Below are positions 6,219 to 14,543 of a DNA stretch of 17,383 bases, piece by piece. Positions within the stretch are counted from its first letter, which is position 1. Each line of letters begins with the position of its first letter. Made by a program: the position numbers and the translations under genes. The notes beneath the pieces were generated by a model, which saw only the letters and a list, made by a program, of their open reading frames with translations, was not told the origin of the DNA and made no database searches. Origin of the DNA: CAMBDR01 sp046597185 (lineage in GTDB: Bacteria; Pseudomonadota; Gammaproteobacteria; Burkholderiales; Burkholderiaceae_D); NCBI GenBank assembly GCA_046597185.1, contig JBKJLF010000434.1, forward strand, positions 1 to 17,383, written 5' to 3'.

Positions 6219-8540
6219 ATGATTACCCAGACCCTACGCCGTATTTTGCAACAATCGATTCAGGCCCGCCTGATTGCGATGGCCAGCACCATTGTGCTGG
6301 CGGTGGTGTTTGCCCTGACGCTGGTGATTACGATTTTGGCCAATACCATTTTGCAGCAGGAATCCTTGCGCCAGTTATCACAAAACCTGGAGCAAAGCGT
6401 GGCCTTGCTGTCGAATTTTCTCGATGCACGGGATACCAATCTCGATTTATGGGCCGCCAACCCGCTGGTGGGCACGATGTTTAACGACCCGGCCCTGGCA
6501 GGCGTATTTTTACCCAGCCTGAATAATTATTTTGCCCGCATCCGCCAACAAGAACCCTGGATCAAGCATATTTTATTGCTACAAGATAACGCTATCATTT
6601 ACGACGACAATGAATCGCTGCAACTTGCCGAAGGCAAAAATAATGGCCCGGACGGAATCAAAACCTTGCTTGCCTTGCCGCTCAAAGGCATGTCGGTGGT
6701 CAATATGCATCAACTCAATGGCGGCCCGAATTATCCGGTTCTGGTACAAAAGCGCGCCTTTCAAAAAGAGGGGGTGGCGCTCAATGCGGCCTTCATTGTG
6801 GTGATTTTGGATTTTGAAAAAATCCGGCAAAAATTATTTGACCGCATCCAAATCGGCAATCATGGCTTCATCACCATGGCCGCGCAAGCGGTCGATGGCC
6901 CTATTTTTACCCCGCAAGCCGATGCCAAAGGAGAAGAGCGTAGCGACTTCCGGCAACTGAGTCAAGGCTGGCGCTCCTTTTCCAACCTGCCGGAGCAATA
7001 CCGTTCAATTGTTTTAAAACGCCAGGCACTACAGGATAGGCCCATGGTAGTGGTGGGGGTGGCGGCCACAAATGATATTCGCCAACCGCTGCTGCACTTT
7101 ATTTATCTATCCTGTTTGCTGGGGGTGGTGGCATTGTTGATGGGTATTTGGCAAGCAATCTATTTTTCCGCCCGTTTGTCGGCCCCGATCAAGCGGCTCA
7201 CCGCCAAGGCCGAACAATTGGCGACTCTGCACCTGCCTGAAGTGGGTAGCGAGGGTAGCGAGGGCGACGCTGACAAGCATGCTGCGCCTGCTATGGCCAA
7301 GGCCGTGCCACCCGATGCCGACGATGAATTAAGCAGCCTGGCACGCAGTTTCACGCATATGCAAGAAGCGATTCAGGAAAAAATTGCGCTGGTTGAGGCG
7401 CGCAACGAGCAACTGCGCAAAAGTGATTTACACAAGGAAGAATTGAATCAATCGCTCGAACAAAAAGTCATTTTGCGCACCCAAGCCTTATCTCAATCGC
7501 ATCAGGAACTGGAAACCACGCTCGCCAATTTGCAAGCCACCCAAACCCAATTAATCCAATCCGAAAAAATGGCTTCGCTCGGGCAATTGGTGGCCAGCGT
7601 GGCGCATGAAATCAATACGCCCATCAGTGCTGTCAAATCCAGCGGAAAAAGTATAGGCGAATCGCTTGATTATGTCCTCACCGGTTTGCCACAACTGGTC
7701 CAAACCTTAACGCCAGACGAGCTGGCTTTATTTATGCGGCTGCTCAATCAAGCCAAAAGCCCAAGCCAGGTGCTCAGCAGCCGGGAAGAGCGCGCCATTA
7801 CCCGTCAGGTGAGCGCGCAGCTGGAACAAGCCGGCGTTGCCGAAGCACAGCAAAACGCTTATATTCTGGTACAACTGCATGCCCAGCAAATAGTGCCGCA
7901 ATGCCTGCCCCTGTTGCACCACAAAGAAGCGGAATTCATCTTCACCCTGGCCCGGCATATTGCCACCATGATTCACGGCACCAGCAATATTAATCTGGCC
8001 GTTGAGCGGGTGAGCAAGATCGTGTTTGCGCTCAAATCGTTTTCCCACAACCATAGCAGCGGTGCCATGGTGACCAGCGATTTGCGTGATGGATTGGAAA
8101 CCGTGCTGACGATTTATCAGCATCAAATCAAAAACGGCACCCAGCTTATTTGCCAATATGACGACTTGCCAAAGGTGCTGTGTTTTCCCGATGAATTGAA
8201 TCAGGTTTGGACTAATTTGATTCACAATGCCTTGCAAGCGATGAATTATGGCGGCACCCTGATCATCCGCCTGCGCCGCATCAATGACGAAGCGGTGGTG
8301 TCGATAGGCGATACTGGCTGCGGCATTCCCGAAGCGATTCGTGAGAAAATTTTTGAACCGTTTTTCACCACCAAAGCCATTGGCGAAGGCAGCGGGCTGG
8401 GGCTGGATATTGTGCGTAAAATTATCGAAAAACACCAGGGCCGCATCACCGTGCAAAGCGCCGAGGGAGTCGGCAGCACATTTTTTATTTATTTGCCTTG
8501 CCCCGGCGCGGACGAAGCGAATCCGTCCAAACCAAGTTAA
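6219..8540 (+). CDS. Membrane sensor histidine kinase with HAMP domain
   Basis: This is a 773-residue kinase. Transmembrane helix 1 lies at about 19-45 and helix 2 at about 291-315. The roughly 245 residues between them form a periplasmic sensing region that resembles a Cache fold in layout. A HAMP segment follows (SAPIKRLTAKAEQLATLHLP), then a variable acidic GSEGSEG linker, a coiled coil and the H-box VASVAHEINTPISA with His463. The ATPase domain has the N-box NLIHNALQAM, DTGCGIP at 698-704, IFEPFFTTK and GEGSGLGLDIV. An unusually long helical segment (about 480-620) separates H-box and N-box; I recall the same segment in other large proteobacterial kinases. No receiver domain is present. 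The ATG at 6219 has no clear ribosome site, and a TTG at 6207 is the alternative. Translation is probably coupled to the binding-protein gene 25 bp upstream. Confidence 0.92.
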   Translation: MITQTLRRILQQSIQARLIAMASTIVLAVVFALTLVITILANTILQQESLRQLSQNLEQSVALLSNFLDARDTNLDLWAANPLVGTMFNDPALAGVFLPSLNNYFARIRQQEPWIKHILLLQDNAIIYDDNESLQLAEGKNNGPDGIKTLLALPLKGMSVVNMHQLNGGPNYPVLVQKRAFQKEGVALNAAFIVVILDFEKIRQKLFDRIQIGNHGFITMAAQAVDGPIFTPQADAKGEERSDFRQLSQGWRSFSNLPEQYRSIVLKRQALQDRPMVVVGVAATNDIRQPLLHFIYLSCLLGVVALLMGIWQAIYFSARLSAPIKRLTAKAEQLATLHLPEVGSEGSEGDADKHAAPAMAKAVPPDADDELSSLARSFTHMQEAIQEKIALVEARNEQLRKSDLHKEELNQSLEQKVILRTQALSQSHQELETTLANLQATQTQLIQSEKMASLGQLVASVAHEINTPISAVKSSGKSIGESLDYVLTGLPQLVQTLTPDELALFMRLLNQAKSPSQVLSSREERAITRQVSAQLEQAGVAEAQQNAYILVQLHAQQIVPQCLPLLHHKEAEFIFTLARHIATMIHGTSNINLAVERVSKIVFALKSFSHNHSSGAMVTSDLRDGLETVLTIYQHQIKNGTQLICQYDDLPKVLCFPDELNQVWTNLIHNALQAMNYGGTLIIRLRRINDEAVVSIGDTGCGIPEAIREKIFEPFFTTKAIGEGSGLGLDIVRKIIEKHQGRITVQSAEGVGSTFFIYLPCPGADEANPSKPS

Positions 8541-8683
8541 ATTTAATATACTATCATCAATTAATTCACCACCCACTGCGCGAGTCATTATGCCAAAAAC
8601 AACCGCAACATGCGTTGAAACAAGCCACATAGTGTGCTTGATGGCGTGGTTTTACATGATTAATTTTTTTCAATGATTGCCAA
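8541..8683. other. A/T-rich intergenic region
   Basis: This gap is more A/T-rich than its neighbours and contains TTTACA and TTGAAA hexamers that could act as -35 boxes for the hydrolase gene. No good -10 box sits at the right distance. No terminator hairpin with a T-run was found after the kinase stop codon. Confidence 0.3.
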
Positions 8684-10147
8684 ATGAAACAAAATAAACC
8701 AGGCCTGCGCACGCGTTTTTTTAAGCCGGGCATTTTGCTACCGCTGCTATTTTTATGCGTGGGTGTGCTACTTGGCAGCTGGTATGGCCCCAGCCTATGG
8801 GGCACGGCCAGCGGCCCCCGGCCCGATTTATCCCGCCTGTACCGCCTTGATGAAACAGCCGATGCCGACACCCCGGTGATTTTAATTCCCGGCCTGTTTG
8901 GCTCGCGCTTGCGCAATAAAAAAACCGGGCAAGAAGTCTGGCCCGGCCCCGGCAGTGATGTGGTGTTTAGCGACTACCAGCAATTGGCCCTGAAGTTCGA
9001 CCGCAAAACCCTGGAAGTCTTGCCCGATGATTTGGAAGCCTATGATATTGCCGACCGGGTGTTAGGCAAAGATATTTATGGCCCCATCATCGAGACCCTT
9101 GAAAAATTTGGCGGCTATGTGCGCCATGTGCCCGGTACGCCCCGTGTTGCCGGTGTTTCCGGCCACAAGGGTGAACGGCGCTATTACGTCTTCGCGTATG
9201 ATTTTCGGCAAGATAATACGCGCCACGCCAAGGCGCTGGATCAATTGATTGAAGCCATCCGGCGCGATTATGGCAAGCCGGATTTACGCGTCGATATGGT
9301 CGCGCACAGCATGGGCGGTCTGGTAGCGCGCTATTATTTGCGCTATGGCACGGCGGATCTGCTGGCCGGCAATCCGGAGCAAGTGACGCTGTACGGCACC
9401 AGCCGGGTGCGCAAATTGGTTTTACTGGGCACGCCCAATCTTGGCTCGGCTTCTTCGCTGCATGCGTTTTTAAGCGGCGAGCCTGTGGGCCTGGGCAAAA
9501 TACCGCAGGAAGTACTGGCCAGCATGCCTAGCGGCTATCAATTATTCCCGCATCCGCTGGTGAGTTGGTTAATCGATGCCAACGGTAAAACCTTGCATGA
9601 AGATTTATTCGACCCCAAGACCTGGCAGCGTTACCGCTGGAATTTATATGACCCGCAGATTCAGGCGCGCATCAAGGCCAGCGCAGGCGATCAAACCCAA
9701 CCATCCGCGGCTGAGCGGGAGCGCTTTTTTGCTTATAGGCTGGAGCGTGCCCGGCGCTTTTTATGGGCCTTGTCCACACCCGAGCCAGCCACCCCGATTC
9801 GTTATGTTTTGTTTGGTGGTGATTGCAATTTGACCCCGGCCCGCCTGATGCTGGAACCCGAGGGCAAGCAGTTAGTCACCCGATTGAATCCGGCTGATAT
9901 CCGCCATCCGGTGGCCGGGGTGCCGTATGCCGACCTGATGCTGGAACCGGGCGACGGGCGCGTCACCAAACCTTCGCTGCTGGCGCGCGACTCGCTGGAC
10001 CCGACTGCCAAACTGAGCGAAGACAGTTTCATGCCCATTGCCTACTGGTTCTTTTTGTGTGAAGACCATGCGCGCCTGACCAACAATATTAATTTTCAGG
10101 ATAATTTGCTGAATATTTTGTTGACCCGCAACTTGCCCTGGGAATGA
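8684..10147 (+). CDS. Membrane-anchored LCAT-like alpha/beta hydrolase
   Basis: This 487-residue protein resembles the lecithin:cholesterol acyltransferase/phospholipase group of alpha/beta hydrolases, which cleave or transfer acyl chains of lipids. One hydrophobic segment at about 16-36 follows a basic start and should anchor it in the inner membrane with the catalytic part outside; it could also be an uncleaved signal. The diagnostic start of the fold is PVILIPGLFGSRLRNKKTG (64-82) with a nearby W in EVWPG. The nucleophile elbow is VAHSMGG with Ser209. Asp424 (GDGRVTKPS) and His462 (CEDHARL) are in the positions expected for the rest of the triad. The ATG lacks a clear ribosome site, but no better start keeps the anchor. 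It stands alone between the kinase and the ATPase gene. Substrate is unknown. Confidence 0.82.
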   Translation: MKQNKPGLRTRFFKPGILLPLLFLCVGVLLGSWYGPSLWGTASGPRPDLSRLYRLDETADADTPVILIPGLFGSRLRNKKTGQEVWPGPGSDVVFSDYQQLALKFDRKTLEVLPDDLEAYDIADRVLGKDIYGPIIETLEKFGGYVRHVPGTPRVAGVSGHKGERRYYVFAYDFRQDNTRHAKALDQLIEAIRRDYGKPDLRVDMVAHSMGGLVARYYLRYGTADLLAGNPEQVTLYGTSRVRKLVLLGTPNLGSASSLHAFLSGEPVGLGKIPQEVLASMPSGYQLFPHPLVSWLIDANGKTLHEDLFDPKTWQRYRWNLYDPQIQARIKASAGDQTQPSAAERERFFAYRLERARRFLWALSTPEPATPIRYVLFGGDCNLTPARLMLEPEGKQLVTRLNPADIRHPVAGVPYADLMLEPGDGRVTKPSLLARDSLDPTAKLSEDSFMPIAYWFFLCEDHARLTNNINFQDNLLNILLTRNLPWE

Positions 10148-10181
10148 GCGCAAGCACAGGGGGTATCCGGTTAGCCCGATT

Positions 10182-10210
10182 TTGAGGTGCGCAATGGATG
10201 GTGCTATACT
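10182..10210 (+). promoter_or_regulatory. Sigma-70-like promoter of the AAA-ATPase_like gene
   Basis: TTGAGG at 10182-10187 and TATACT at 10205-10210 are separated by exactly 17 bp. The -10 box matches five of six consensus bases. Transcription would start near 10217, about 42 nt before the ATG at 10259. This gives the ATPase gene its own promoter, independent of the hydrolase upstream. Confidence 0.55.
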
Positions 10211-10258
10211 CCTGTACTCCGGTATGCGCCCTTTTACCCGCTTGCACGACCCAACCCA

Positions 10259-11845
10259 ATGAATGCTTCAGCCAAAATCTTGCCGATCGGCATTGAATCC
10301 TTTGCAAAAATTCGCACGGGCCATTTCTATTATGTCGATAAAACCGAATTCGCCTGGATGTTGGCGCAGCAGGCTGGTGCGTTTTTCCTGTCGCGGCCAC
10401 GTCGTTTCGGCAAAAGTTTGTTGCTGGATATGCTCAAGGAATTGTTTGAAGGGCATCAGGCGCTGTTTGAAGGCTTGTTCATTCATGACAAATGGGACTG
10501 GTCGCGCCGCTTTCCGGTGATCTGGATCAATCTTGGCGACGGCGTCATCAGCACCCGCGCCGAGCTGGATGAAAAAATTCGCGAAATTTTGACCAGTAAC
10601 CAGGAGCGGCTGGGCGTGCGCTGTACCCGCCCCAGCATTTCCGGCCAATTCTCCCAATTGATTGAGCTGGCCCATGAAAAATACGGCCAGCCCGTGGTAA
10701 TTCTGGTGGACGAATACGACAAGCCGATTCTGGACAACCTGGCCGAGCGCGCCACCACGCTGGCCATGCGCGACGGGCTAAAAAACCTGTACAGCGCCAT
10801 CAAAGGTGCCGACGCACACATCCGCCTCACCATGTTGACCGGGGTATCCAAGTTTGGCAAAGTGAACCTGTTTTCCGGCGTCAACAACCTGCGCGACATT
10901 ACCTTATCCGAACAATTTTCCGCCATCTGCGGCTATACCGATGCCGATGTGGACAGCGTATTCGCCGACCAATTGGCGGGTCTGGATCGTGATCAGATCC
11001 GGCGCTGGTACAACGGCTACAACTGGACGGGTACAAAGGTGTACAACCCTTTCGATTTGCTGTTGCTATTCGCCGAACGCCAGTTTGACGCCTGGTGGTG
11101 CAGCACCGGCACCCCAACCTTTTTGTTTGATTTGATGCAAAAGGAAGGATTTTTTACACCAACGCTGGCGCACCTGGAGGCTGGCACTGAATTGATTTCA
11201 GCGCTGGACGTGGATAATTTGACCCCGTTGGCGCTGCTGTTTCAAACTGGTTACCTGACGATCCGGCAAACCACCCATTCGCTGTCCGGCACCCGCAGTT
11301 TTGTTTTGGGCTACCCGAACCAGGAGGTGGAACAAAGCATGAACGCCACCCTGTTGGCCGCTTATACTGGCAGTGCCGAACGTAGCGACGCGCAGCGGCG
11401 GCGGCTGGAGAAATTGCTAGCCAATGACGACTTGGCCGGCATGCGTGCGCTGTTCCAGTCTTTCTTTGCTGGTATTCCGCACCACTGGTACACCAATAAC
11501 GCCATCGCGCAGTACGAAGGGTTCTACGCCAGCGTGTTTTACAGCTATTTTGCCGCGCTGGGGCTGAACACACGGGTGGAGGATGCCACCAATCTGGGGC
11601 GCATCGATATGGCATTGAAGGCATGCGGGCGAATTTGGTTGTTTGAGTTCAAAGTGGTGGAAAGCGAAACAGTGGGCGGCGCGCCTGCAGGCAAAGGTGC
11701 CTTGCAGCAGATCAAGGACAAGGGTTACGCCGATAAATATAGGGCCGAGGGCTTACCCATCCATTTGATCGGTGTGGCGTTTTCAAAGGCAAAGCGTAAT
11801 GTGGTGGGGTTTGAGTTTGAGACACTTATGCCAGAGGCCGCTTGA
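10259..11845 (+). CDS. AAA-ATPase_like protein with C-terminal PD-(D/E)XK domain
   Basis: This 528-residue protein belongs to the AAA-ATPase_like/DUF1703 type common in bacterial accessory regions. The N-terminus is the family signature, with LPIGIESFAKIR, YYVDKTEF and then the P-loop variant SRPRRFGKSLLLDML at about 45-59. The Walker B strand is VVILVDEYDKPI (146-157). The middle contains ITLSEQFSAICGYTDADV and RRWYNGYNW, also typical. The C-terminal part carries a PD-(D/E)XK nuclease-like core: Asp450 in LGRIDMAL and Glu462-x-Lys464 in WLFEFKV, followed by QIKDKGYADKY. Its biological role is not established; the fold suggests nucleic-acid processing. The ATG at 10259 is preferred over 10187 because the earlier start lies inside the probable promoter. 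No ribosome site is evident, so the mRNA leader may matter. The last 63 bp overlap a minus-strand ORF. Confidence 0.88.
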   Translation: MNASAKILPIGIESFAKIRTGHFYYVDKTEFAWMLAQQAGAFFLSRPRRFGKSLLLDMLKELFEGHQALFEGLFIHDKWDWSRRFPVIWINLGDGVISTRAELDEKIREILTSNQERLGVRCTRPSISGQFSQLIELAHEKYGQPVVILVDEYDKPILDNLAERATTLAMRDGLKNLYSAIKGADAHIRLTMLTGVSKFGKVNLFSGVNNLRDITLSEQFSAICGYTDADVDSVFADQLAGLDRDQIRRWYNGYNWTGTKVYNPFDLLLLFAERQFDAWWCSTGTPTFLFDLMQKEGFFTPTLAHLEAGTELISALDVDNLTPLALLFQTGYLTIRQTTHSLSGTRSFVLGYPNQEVEQSMNATLLAAYTGSAERSDAQRRRLEKLLANDDLAGMRALFQSFFAGIPHHWYTNNAIAQYEGFYASVFYSYFAALGLNTRVEDATNLGRIDMALKACGRIWLFEFKVVESETVGGAPAGKGALQQIKDKGYADKYRAEGLPIHLIGVAFSKAKRNVVGFEFETLMPEAA

Positions 11846-12379
11846 TTGTCGCAAAGCTGGCAGACAGGCTTGGTTCAATGCGGTTTGCGCTTGTCCCTCA
11901 TCTGCATGGCAGCGGGTAAGCAATAAAAATTGATTGAATTTTTCAACCAGCAGATTGATCGAGCCGAGTGCCAGTCTTTCGGCGTCCAATTCAGAAATCA
12001 TGTTTTGAAACAGGCGGCTCAAAAGCGGCGTTGCGATGACTGCCGACTCGAAATTAGTCTCATTGAGATCCCTTAAGACTTTTACGACCCTACTTTTGAA
12101 TTCATTGGGGGAGTTGTCATCCAATGCGGCCAACAAGCGATGCTTATTGTCGTTCAGGCTTTGATAGAAATCAGAGGGGTTTTCGGCACCTGGCGCAAAC
12201 AGTGTCAGGTTTGGCGTGATTGCGCCTGCAAGCGTGTTGAAAAGCGCACTTTGAACTCTGCGGTTGGCGGAGATACGGGCCAGCCGATAGCTGTCGAGCA
12301 ACAATATCTCAATATTTTCCAGTTTGATATTTTGCAGACTGACGTGAGGTTGGGTGAAATCGATCTCATCATGCGACAT
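11783..12379 (-). CDS. Hypothetical protein, possibly truncated at both ends
   Basis: I do not recognise this 198-residue protein. It is predicted to be largely helical, rich in Leu, Asn, Asp and Glu, with no signal peptide, membrane helix or motif that I can name. The middle (SLNDNKHRLLAALDDNSP, ESAVIATPLLSRLFQNM, LGSINLLVEKFNQFLLLT) looks like a real coding sequence, and no gene opposes it there. The same frame stays open for 27 more codons upstream of the ATG, back to a TAG at 12461-12463, and that stretch also reads like protein (ELGRDFWSFADKLNDLQRTR), so the 5' end may have been lost. The last 20 codons run into the 3' end of the convergent ATPase gene and look less natural. It is therefore possibly a gene fragment. 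Confidence 0.45.
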   Translation of the reverse strand: MSHDEIDFTQPHVSLQNIKLENIEILLLDSYRLARISANRRVQSALFNTLAGAITPNLTLFAPGAENPSDFYQSLNDNKHRLLAALDDNSPNEFKSRVVKVLRDLNETNFESAVIATPLLSRLFQNMISELDAERLALGSINLLVEKFNQFLLLTRCHADEGQAQTALNQACLPALRQSSGLWHKCLKLKPHHITLCL

Positions 12380-12529
12380 CGCCCTTGTACGCTGCAGGTC
12401 ATTTAATTTATCCGCAAACGACCAAAAATCCCGGCCGAGTTCGGCAATACTACCCCAAAACTACCTGTGCCGCCACAGTTTAACGGATGCCACCACGGTT
12501 GGCCCGACAAAACAGCCATTGTCTACTGG

Positions 12530-14386
12530 TTAATGAGAACCATGCGCCTTGCGCTGCCCGTTAATTTCCTTGAAAAACGCCTCTGGCGTTGGCTTGCGCC
12601 CCAAAAACGCTTGCACCAGTTGCGCCGGATGCGCTTCACTGCCGCGCTCCAAAATCATTTTGCGGTAACGCGCGCCTACCTTCACATCCATCACATTGTC
12701 ACCAAAGGGCGAGAGCATATCCAGCGCCAACACTTCCGACCACATATAGCCATAATACCCGGCCGAATAGCCCTGCAACACATGGCCAAACGAGGCAATG
12801 CCCATGCTGCCGGCAACATGGCCGAGCGGGGTTTTGCTTTCCATTGCGATCCATTGTGCCATCGCATCAACCGGTTTGGCCCCATGCAACGCCATATCCC
12901 AGCGCGCCAACAAACCTTGGCGGCTGTAGTGTATGCCCTGGCCAAACGCGCGTGCGGCATTCAGCCGTTCCATTAACTGCAGATCGATGGGTTTGCAAGT
13001 CGGGCAAACCTGGCCAAATAAAGCCAGAGACTCGGGGCGACGCGACCATTCTTCATACATTTGCGATGGCGCTTCCACAAAGTCGCGCTTGACCCCGGTG
13101 CCAGACTGGAACACATAGCGCGCCTTGGATAGCACGCCGTGCATGATGTGGCCAAACTCATGGAACAGGGTTTCCAGTTCCAGTTGGTTGAAGCCGTCAC
13201 GGCTAAAATTGGTGACCAGCACCGAAACCGGGGTGCGCCCGGTGGCGAGCGAGCCGCGCCGCACCGGGAACGCTGCCGCATGCTTGTACTTGCCATCGCG
13301 CGGGAATAAATCGAGATAAAAACTGGACATATACTTGCCGCTTTTGGGGTCGAACACATCGAAGCCGCGCACGTCTTCTTGCCAGGTTTTGAGATGTTTA
13401 TTTTCTCTGAACTCCACGCCATACAGCGTGCTACTGACCTTGAGCAACCAATCGGTGGTGGGCTTGACCGGGAACTGCGCGCGCACCACTTCCTGATCGA
13501 CGCTGTAGCGCGACTTTTTCAGGCGCTGCTGGTAAAACAACAGGTACCAACGCTGCACCTTGGCATCGGCCTGGCCGATAAAAGTGCCTTTTTCGGCACT
13601 CAGTTCGGCCAATTCTTTTTTCTCAAGCAGTTCCACTCGCCCCTGCACGTCCGCCAAAAATTGATTCACTTGTTTGGCATCGCCCGCCATTTTGCGCTTG
13701 ATGGTCCAATCGGCAAAATTATCCACGCCCATCAAGCCCGCCAATTCACGGCGCAGGGTGGCGGCTTCATTCAATAATTCCAGATTTTGTTTGCCACCAC
13801 GCTGGTTAAACGCCAGCCAGTAGGCTTTGCGTGTACTTTCGACCTCGACGTTATTCATGATGGCGTCGTGTTCCGGGTAATCCATGCCGAAAATCCAGCG
13901 CCCTTCGCCATCCTTGGCGCGGCCTTTCAAGGCGTCTGGCGGCACGCCCTTCAAATCAGCATCACTAAAGGCCAGCTTTTGCGTCACCTCGCGCGTGTTG
14001 CGCGAAAAGTCTTGCGCCACTTTGTCGAGCCGCTCAAAAATCACTTTGGCGCGCTCGCGCCGGGGGACGTCCAGCGCGACGCCGCGCTCTTCAAAGGCGT
14101 CCAAAATATAGTCGCGGGCGGCGGCATCAACCGGGTCTTTGGGTTTGACGGCTTTAACTCGGGCATACAAGGCGGTACTTTGCAAATATTGATTCGGCAA
14201 GGCGGCGATTTTTAAATTACACGCCTCTGCCGCTTTGCGCACGGCGGCGTCCGGGCTGGTTTCGGCCAGCAATTCCATGGTGCCATCCAGGTTTTGCAGC
14301 AAGATTTCCATTTGATTCCAGCCACCCAGCACCGCTTTGGCATTCTCAACATCGATGCTTTGGATGATGCCCTGCGCGATTGCCAT
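12530..14386 (-). CDS. M3-family zinc metallopeptidase lacking its N-terminal export region
   Basis: The 618-residue product is an oligopeptidase of the thimet oligopeptidase/Dcp family, which cuts short peptides. The zinc site is HEFGH at 409-413 inside LETLFHEFGHIMHGVLS, with the third ligand Glu438 in DFVEAPSQMYEEW. Further family blocks are YLDLFPRDGKYKHAAAFPV, VLVTNFSRDG, GYSAGYYGYMWSEVLALDM and FLGRKPTPEAFF near the end. From memory, related proteobacterial proteins carry a signal peptide and some 60 further N-terminal residues; here the alignment seems to begin at the segment before VLGGWNQ. Upstream of the ATG the frame stays open for ten codons and then stops at a TAA in the 22-bp repeat array. 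The ATG at 14386 has a GGGGG sequence directly before it. The catalytic core is intact, so a cytoplasmic or uncertain location is likely. Confidence 0.85.
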   Translation of the reverse strand: MAIAQGIIQSIDVENAKAVLGGWNQMEILLQNLDGTMELLAETSPDAAVRKAAEACNLKIAALPNQYLQSTALYARVKAVKPKDPVDAAARDYILDAFEERGVALDVPRRERAKVIFERLDKVAQDFSRNTREVTQKLAFSDADLKGVPPDALKGRAKDGEGRWIFGMDYPEHDAIMNNVEVESTRKAYWLAFNQRGGKQNLELLNEAATLRRELAGLMGVDNFADWTIKRKMAGDAKQVNQFLADVQGRVELLEKKELAELSAEKGTFIGQADAKVQRWYLLFYQQRLKKSRYSVDQEVVRAQFPVKPTTDWLLKVSSTLYGVEFRENKHLKTWQEDVRGFDVFDPKSGKYMSSFYLDLFPRDGKYKHAAAFPVRRGSLATGRTPVSVLVTNFSRDGFNQLELETLFHEFGHIMHGVLSKARYVFQSGTGVKRDFVEAPSQMYEEWSRRPESLALFGQVCPTCKPIDLQLMERLNAARAFGQGIHYSRQGLLARWDMALHGAKPVDAMAQWIAMESKTPLGHVAGSMGIASFGHVLQGYSAGYYGYMWSEVLALDMLSPFGDNVMDVKVGARYRKMILERGSEAHPAQLVQAFLGRKPTPEAFFKEINGQRKAHGSH

Positions 14387-14406
14387 CCCCCTGCCGAAAT
14401 CTGACC

Positions 14407-14500
14407 TGGACGGAGCTTAATTCCATTTTGGACGGAGCTTAATTCCATTTTGGACGAAGCTTAATTCCATTTTGGACGACATTTGATTCCATATTGGACG
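14407..14500. repeat. Four 22-bp direct repeats plus a 6-bp partial copy
   Basis: Units begin at 14407, 14429, 14451 and 14473, each exactly 22 bp; a fifth starts at 14495 and stops after TGGACG. Units 1 and 2 are identical over TGGACGGAGCTTAATTCCAT and the following TT. Unit 3 differs at one base, and unit 4 at several. Divergence therefore increases toward the DUF4143-type gene. A 22-bp period places each copy on about the same helix face, as in iterons or operator arrays. Repeated sites of this kind are also known at the ends of some IS21-type elements, but no transposase gene is present here. Confidence 0.9.
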
Positions 14501-14509
14501 TGGTAAAAT
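14501..14509 (+). promoter_or_regulatory. Extended -10 promoter element of the AAA_14 gene
   Basis: TGGTAAAAT fits an extended -10 box (TGn followed by TAAAAT). It begins directly after the last partial repeat unit. No good -35 box is seen at the correct distance, which suits a promoter that depends on the extended -10 or on a protein bound to the repeats. Transcription would start near 14516. Confidence 0.45.
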
Positions 14510-14543
14510 ACCTCTTTGGATTCTCCACCCACAGAGGTTGACG

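Noticed and set aside
7245..7266. Repeated GTAGCGAGG in the kinase linker as a tandem repeat locus
   Set aside because: Only two copies are present, encoding a flexible GSEGSEG linker; too short to be notable.
7728..8630. 300-aa open frame on the minus strand
   Set aside because: It lies opposite the ATPase half of the sensor kinase, whose motifs are unmistakable; its own translation has no recognisable domain.
12467..12976. 169-aa open frame on the plus strand
   Set aside because: It runs antisense to the conserved C-terminal blocks of the M3 peptidase.
14407..14500. CRISPR array
   Set aside because: The 22-bp units follow one another with no spacers, and no cas genes are near.
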